Part shown: positions 57,841 to 64,000 of the stretch, piece after piece
Numbering within the stretch: the stretch's first letter is position 1
Layout of the letters: every line of letters begins with the position of its first letter
NCBI GenBank assembly: GCA_963921825.1
Contig: OY997590.1
Coordinates: 53,992,012-54,056,011, forward strand
Source of the DNA: Erodium maritimum
Lineage: Eukaryota; Streptophyta; Magnoliopsida; Geraniales; Geraniaceae
Reading direction: 5' to 3'
DNA: 64,000 bases
Translations under genes and position numbers: made by a program
Notes under the pieces: model-generated
The model's input: the letters and a program-made list of their open reading frames with translations, nothing else
Told to the model about the DNA's origin: nothing
The model's database searches: none

Positions 57841-58052
57841 AGGAACAACACAAAACATATTATGAACAACACATTATAATTAAGAACTCCAAAAACACTC
57901 TCTAGTTTCGCACTCACCGGAACAGTAACCTGCAATTGGATATTGAAGATCAAGCCCGATCTTTCTGGTTTGGAAGGCTGGGAGCTTCGATAACGCTACA
58001 GTCCTTCCATTATTCTCTTAGTCTTACATTTTAAGCTCTATCTACTCATCTC

Positions 58053-58847
58053 ATGTCATCCTCAGCTTCTATAGGACCCCCATCGGGCTTTGAGAAGACA
58101 ACTCACGGGATAACTGATCTCTCTGGGATTCTTCGACCAACAACGCAAGAGGGGAATAGATTAAAATCAATGGTAGTGAAATCACAGATTCAATCCTCGG
58201 AGCAAGGGAGGTTTCCTAATGAGGATCTCGAAGGAAATGTGGTTCACAAACTCTTTGTGTACAATATTCCTCCCGGGACTTCTCATATTTGGCTGCAGAA
58301 CCTCTTCCTTGAATGTGATGAGATAGTCAAAGCAAGACACCTCCCAATCCTAATGCAAAAGGAAGATGGTTCGGCTTTATCACCTTCAAAGCACTCGATG
58401 CACTTCTGAAAGGGATTGAGATTTTCTATGGATTTATTCTCAAAGGCTACAAACTATTTGTGGCAAAGGCCTAGGATAAGGACAGGAACAAGAGACCAAT
58501 AGGATCCAAGGAACAATGGAAAAGGAATGATCTTCCACATCTTTCTCAAGGGGACTCTATTAAGGGCTCTGTGGTGGAACAGAATAGAAGCTGGTTAGAG
58601 AATGGTCATTTAGTTTTACTCCATTCCAATTACTCTGTGGAAGATGTAATGGAGGAATTTCAATCTAAGTGGGAGGAAGTGATTCAGATCAAAAGTTTGG
58701 GGAATAGAGTAGCTTTGATTTATTTCCCCGGTCAGAAGGTGGAAGATGAGGCTCTCAAAGATGAAGCTAGATTACTGAAGCAGTGGTTGACTATCATCAA
58801 GGGTAAAGGATTTCTTTTTAAGCAAGGTGGAAAGTTTTCTTGGTTAG
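58053..58847 (+). pseudogene. LINE-B ORF1 N-terminal part, second copy
   Basis: Counterpart of 26128-26922 with the same breaks; one C/A difference (26400 versus 58325) is silent (ATC/ATA, Ile). Confidence 0.83.
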
Positions 58848-61694
58848 TGTCACGCCCCAAATCCGGTTTTGGCCGGACTCAAGACGCGACTTGAGTTGAC
58901 AATTAAATAATAACAAAAGAATAATAAAAAATCGAATAAATACTCACGAGGTTCCGATAAAATACTCAAATACATGTGTTTCAAAAGTAATGAGGAGTCA
59001 AGCTCTATAAAAAGTATGTAAAAGCATAGGGTTCGACATAAAGACCCACAACGTCTCTAAGACAGAACACCCAGACTATCCCGCAGCTCCCGAGCTTCGA
59101 ATCCACTACTCATCAAGCACACATGTACAAACAACGAATAAAAAAATAGGGGTGAGCTTACGCTCAGTAGGGAAAATCATAAACAGTTTAACCTCCAATT
59201 TAATAATAACTTCTTTAGCCGATGCCATATTGTAATTAATGCGTTTAATCCAAAATAATGGGGTAAAGTAGACAAGATAATATCAATATCGCATTCTCAA
59301 AGATAACGGTAACTTCCAGGAGAATAAATGAAACGCGTTGTAAAGATTCGATAACTACTAAAATGGGATCAAGTGAATATCACACCAACAGCTCGGGTCC
59401 TTAATACTCCGATCCACGAATAGAATCTTGTATCATCTCGGATCCCATACTCCGATCCACAAGAATATTCGTATCATATCATATTTTCCCTCGGTCCAGA
59501 GGTGGCACATGCATCGGGTTACCGGTAACAATCCCTGAGGGGCGCTTATCGTCGGGATTCCCGGAAATGCCCTCAAAGGACCATATGTCATAGGGAACCA
59601 AGGTAATGCTCCCGCAGGACACATACACTTGGGTGAATCAATAAGTAATCATTCTATCATCCTACTGCCCCGCAGGGTCCAATAACCAATGTCTCGCAGG
59701 ATCAACCAACCAATGCCCCGCAGGATCCTCTAATCAATATCCCGCAAGATGCAATAATCAATGTCCCGCAGGATCAACCAACCAATTCCCCGCAGGGTCC
59801 TCTAATCAATATCCCGCAAGATGCAATAACCAATGTCCCGCAGGATCAACCAACCAATGCCCCGCAGGGTCCAATAACCAATGCCCTGTACGGTCCAATA
59901 ATCAATGCCCTGTAGGATCAACATATTGCACAATCAAACTTAGAAGTTCATGAATTCACCAATACACACCACAGGGGATTCATACCCACCATCACACTTA
60001 CCATCATACTTACCAACCACGTTCCATCGGTACATCGATCACCTGATCGTACCATTTGGCACAATCAGTCATACTCGATCATCCGTTCAATCACTCAAGC
60101 ATCCAATCAATCATTCAAGCATTCAATCAATCATTCAATCATTCAAGCATTAAATCAATAAATTTATCTAGTTTCGTTAGACCCTTACATCTTAAACTAA
60201 GCAAACAAAGCAAGTGAGGCAAACACAACTAATCTGAGGGCTCATCACGGCCTCTCTACCAGTAAAGCAATTTCCCAAGTATAGAAAGCGAGTTAAACTA
60301 GTTATTCACATCCTACGCATGCATACTAGACACGTCCGGTTATTAGTAATTGAAAGACGATTATTCTAGTTATTCGCATGCTATATGCAATTCTAGGACC
60401 TTTCCGATTTTATTAACCTAATAGGCATACTAAGTATTGAATTGCACGAGTAGTTTAGTATTTCCCCTACCTTGTGGTCTTCCTCTAATAAAACTCTGCT
60501 GTAACGTTCGTTTAGTCTTTCCACCGTTCTTCACACGGGTTTCGGAGTGGTCTTTTTCCTTCTAGCTCGGTTCCAAGTCCTTGTACTCGGGCGAAGTCCC
60601 GTCTAGGTTTGACAAATAAAGCGTCCAAATCAAACGTTCAGTTTCCAAACTCGATCCAGGTTCGACCCAAGTAAAAAAAACCATTTTTTTTATTATTATT
60701 CAAATTAAGTCTGTTCCATAATTCTAGTTTCCTTTTGATTCACACAGATCTGATCCAAAACCCATTTTTCTTTTGATTTCTTTACTTTCAGGTTCAAAAC
60801 CGTCCAGATCCGAACGAAAAATCATTTCATCAACAACCAAATCCAAAGAAAGTTTGGGAAAAAGAAACAAAAAGGGAGACGAAGGAGAAAGAGGCTCCGC
60901 CGACCAACGGCGAGACGCCGTCGGTCAGAGTCTCACCGTAAAAGAGGAAGTTCGTCTCAGATCTACAACCGATGTGACGTTGGGGCTCGGGAACGAGGGT
61001 CGGCGGCGGCTGGGCTGAACGGAGAGGACGAGGGGAAGAGCGGTCGGAAGTCTTGGCTACGGGGACACGATGAAAGGTGGCGAGGAGAGGCCGGAGACGA
61101 GCTCGCCGGCGACTGGGCGGGGAAAAGGAGGAGAGGGGCGTGAGGGGCGAGAGGGTGGAGAGAGGACTGGTCGGAGTTGGAGAGGTGGAGGTCGGATGCG
61201 AGGTCGGCGAGGGTCTGGCGGCGTGGTTCGAAGAAGGTGAGGGAGACGGGTTCGGGGTCGGAGAGGGAGACGATGATGACCTGTGCGGCGTCTGAACGGA
61301 GAAGGAGGGCATGGCCGGAGCTGGTGATGGGGCGGCGAGAGGTTGGTGGTGAAGAGGGAGAAGGAGAGTCGGGTACAGAGATGAGGGAGGAGGCTTGGCT
61401 GCGAAAATTAGGGTTTTTAACTCCTAATTTCGCCTTTATACCCGATGCTCCAAAGGGCTTGGACCCTTCACTTTTGGGCCTGCTTAGCGGGCATCAGCGG
61501 AACTGGGCCGGACGGCCCAAAACAAGCAGCAGGAGTGGATCGGGCGGGCCTGGCCGGGCCTTCGGGTCTTGTCGGGTCAGCCCTTTACCCTCTTTTTTTT
61601 AACTCGATCCGAAATTCAATTGAATTTTCAAACCTTTCTCCAACCCTCCACGTTCCAACAATAAATTGAACTATCAAATTTCCCAGTCTTTACA
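58848..61694 (-). mobile_element. Long solo LTR 3, second copy
   Basis: Counterpart of 26923-29769, flanked by GTTAG at 58843-58847 and 61695-61699. Confidence 0.85.
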
Positions 61695-61699
61695 GTTAG

Positions 61700-63001
61700 C
61701 CATTTATGGAGTACCATTACTTGGCTGGTGTGCTTAAACTTTCGAAGCAATTACAGAAGATCTTGGTACTTTGGTTTGCAGTCACCCCTCTACTCTCACA
61801 TGATCCTCAATTGATGCAGCTTACATCCTCATTAACTCACAAGAATATTTGGAGGTGTATAAAGAAGCTGATCTTAGCTAGAAGATCAACATTTTACTGT
61901 GATGGTGTGTTCTGTAGACCTAGCAGTGGTTCTTACTTTCCAAAGCCCTCTTGAAAGTGATTCAGACTTCTCTTTTGAAACTCAACACTCAACAAACTCT
62001 ATGTCCAGTGAATTTGATATTACTCCTTCAGTTGAGCCAGTCGTAGGACCCTTAGAGAATGTTTTGATTGTTGCTGTTCCTCTCACTTCTGAAACAGTCA
62101 TTTTGTCTCCGAGGAACATAGTGGAAGATCATATGAGTTAAATGAGTTAATAGACAACCCTCTTCTGTCAGCTCAAATTAATGTCTCCCCTCCCATTAAC
62201 TCTCATCCTTTAATACACTCAGTGCTGTATTTTACTCCATTGCAACAAACTAAAACTCCGGTTTGTGTTGCTGATTCAATTAATTCCTCCAAATCATTCA
62301 GGGAAGTTTTGACAGTACAAGACACTTTTGGAGAGAAAAACAGTGTTAGTTTGGCCACTATTCCGGATGTGGTCACTGTTCGGACAACCTTGGATACAAA
62401 TGCTACTAGGTTGGCCTTGGAAGAGGTGGATGGGACTTCTTACTCCAAGTAAAGACAAAAGGGGTTATTGGGAGTAGAAGCCATAAATGAGAAGCTCAGT
62501 AATTCACCTTTAGTTGCTGATTTGGGCCCCAATTATCTGACACCAAACCCTAATTTTTCAATTTTGGAGGGAATCACTCTTTCAAATCTGCAATCTTATC
62601 ACTCTAATTTTGACAAGGCTAGGCAAGTATCTAAGGGGAAAAAGGGTAAGAGGACTAAAGCTGGTGCTACTGTAGCTTATAACACTAGATCAAAATCAAA
62701 AGTTCAAATTCCAAACTCTCAACAACTTTCGCCTACTTTGGTGGACAATTTACTTCCTCAATCTTTTCAACCTAGGGGAGTTGGAACCTGGAATTTCTAC
62801 AAAGCCTTGGGTCTGGAAGCTCCCATTCTTGAGGAATTGGTACCTGGAGAGATGGATGATTTGGAGTTGGAAGGAAATAAGGATGTGGAACTTGAAACCA
62901 ACACAGACGATGAGTTCTGTGACTTGGAAGACATAGAAGAGGGCCATATTATAGCATACTCTGTGGCTTCCATCCCCATTCAAGACTTGTCCTCTCCATG
63001 A
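61700..63001 (+). pseudogene. LINE-B ORF1 C-terminal part, second copy
   Basis: Counterpart of 29775-31076, including the acidic ORF1 tail and the ATGA overlap at 62998-63001. Confidence 0.82.
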
Positions 63002-63135
63002 GGATCTTCTCATGGAACATGAGAGGGGCTTCTACTAGACAGAAGAGAGGAGCTCTACGTAACATGTGTGCCAAGCAACGCCTGTCAATGGTGTTACTTC
63101 AGGAAATAAAGATTTCTTCTATCCCTTGTTATTTT
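62998..63135 (+). pseudogene. LINE-B ORF2 endonuclease N-terminus, second copy
   Basis: Counterpart of 31073-31210, ending at the same LTR boundary, so the deletion at that boundary predates the duplication. Confidence 0.8.
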
Positions 63136-64000
63136 TGGCGAGAGTTGACTTTCGGCCGGAAAAGTCAACCGATGACTCTTGGAGTCATTCAGGACCTTTC
63201 CGGGGCCCAAAAAGCTTAGCCGTCGTTACGGTTAGCTTAGTTGGGTCATTTCCTTTCAAATGACAGCTTTTGTGAAAAAGTCAAACCCGGGTCAAACTAC
63301 GTCGATTTCAGAGTTTTAACGAATAAAAATATTATGAGCTGAGATATTTTGGGGTAGGAGTGGTCCCCACATGGACACATGTCCATGCTAGCTTGGAGGG
63401 GAAGAAAAGTGGGAGAAAAGACCAATTGGTCTCCACTTAAGGACAAAGGAGAGAGAGAGGGGCTAAAGGACGAAAGGGACATTTCCACCTTGAGGATAAG
63501 ATCACATGGGGCAACAAATTCAGCATGTTTTCCCCTTGTTGGCCGAACACCATAGCTAGAAGAGAGAGAAACAATTCCTCCATTGAAGCTCCATTGCTTG
63601 AAGAAGAAGAAATGGAGGAAAAGGGAGCTCCTTTGGGCCATTTCTTCACTAAATCTTCTCAAAAACATCACCATCCTCATCATCTCATCATTCCAAAGGT
63701 AAGTAAGCTCTCACAATCTCCTTTCAATCCATTTGAAGTTATGGGTTTCCATAGAAATTAAATGAAATTGTTAGGTTTTGAGTTATTGTTGTTAGATGTT
63801 TGTTTATGAGAAGAAAATGGATGATTTATGTAGAAATCATTTGGGGTTTTGTGTTTTTGATTAAACCCACCATGGGTCTTGAAACTTTGGAGTGTTTGAG
63901 GTGGAATTTGAAGTTCTAAAGCTTAAAATTGGTGTTGTGGAGAACATAGAACTAGTTGGGAATTTTTTGGGAGAAACGAAGTATTTTTCGGTGACCGAAG
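63136..64000 (+). mobile_element. Long LTR 4, second copy, cut by window edge
   Basis: Counterpart of 31211-32075; the remainder lies to the right of the window. Confidence 0.78.

Larger units (their letters stand above)
57855..63135 (+). mobile_element. LINE-B second copy (partial)
   Basis: Counterpart of 25930-31210, with LTR 3 inside. The part downstream of LTR 4 lies beyond the window. Confidence 0.82.
35955..64000 (+). repeat. Tandem segmental duplication, copy 2 (partial)
   Basis: The first 28,046 bp of the second unit, equivalent to 4039-32075. Reading both copies I found about ten substitutions, mostly transitions, and one 9-bp length difference near 52148-52158. All element-in-element insertions are shared, so they predate the duplication. 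Confidence 0.97.

Overview
The window is plant nuclear DNA. The evidence is L1-type LINEs whose first ORF carries an RRM domain, a Copia-type LTR of the Angela kind, several very long LTRs ending in GGGGCGTGACA, and small foldback DNA transposons. I found no ordinary host gene, tRNA, rRNA or CRISPR array. It reads as a gene-poor, heterochromatin-like nest of transposable elements. The species cannot be told from the sequence.

The dominant structure is a direct tandem duplication. Bases 4039-35954 (unit 31,916 bp) are followed immediately by a second copy from 35955 that runs off the window end at 64000. The offset is +31,916 up to about 52,147 and +31,925 beyond it, because copy 2 has nine extra bases there. 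I found about ten substitutions in roughly 28 kb of overlap, so the copies are nearly identical.

Left flank, present once: an LTR fragment (1-479, minus), a Mutator-like foldback MITE with a 9-bp target duplication (572-959), unassigned sequence, a minus-strand LINE 3' end (1644-about 2219), and the 5' part of a full-length LINE (LINE-A, 2265-16550).

Duplicated unit: LINE-A carries a Copia-like solo LTR (6834-14397), which itself holds two long solo LTRs (7726-11032 plus; 11429-14026 minus). Next come an A-tailed retro-insert of unknown origin (16763-19949) split by another long LTR (17322-19630), an internally deleted LINE derivative (20691-21480), a 5'-truncated LINE (21723-22484), a GC-rich minus-strand retroelement (about 22871-25000), a cluster of nested palindromic MITEs in TA microsatellites (about 25090-25915), and a second LINE (LINE-B, from about 25930). 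LINE-B is interrupted by three long LTRs (26923-29769 minus; about 31211-34270 plus; 34975-35954 plus, cut by the duplication junction).

The coding content is LINE-derived: a broken RRM-type ORF1 and an 817-codon ORF2 with endonuclease and reverse transcriptase, present identically in both copies. The two LINEs share an ATGA stop/start overlap between ORF1 and ORF2. Target-site duplications let the order of insertion be read: LINE first, then the Copia-like LTR, then the long LTRs, and last the tandem duplication.
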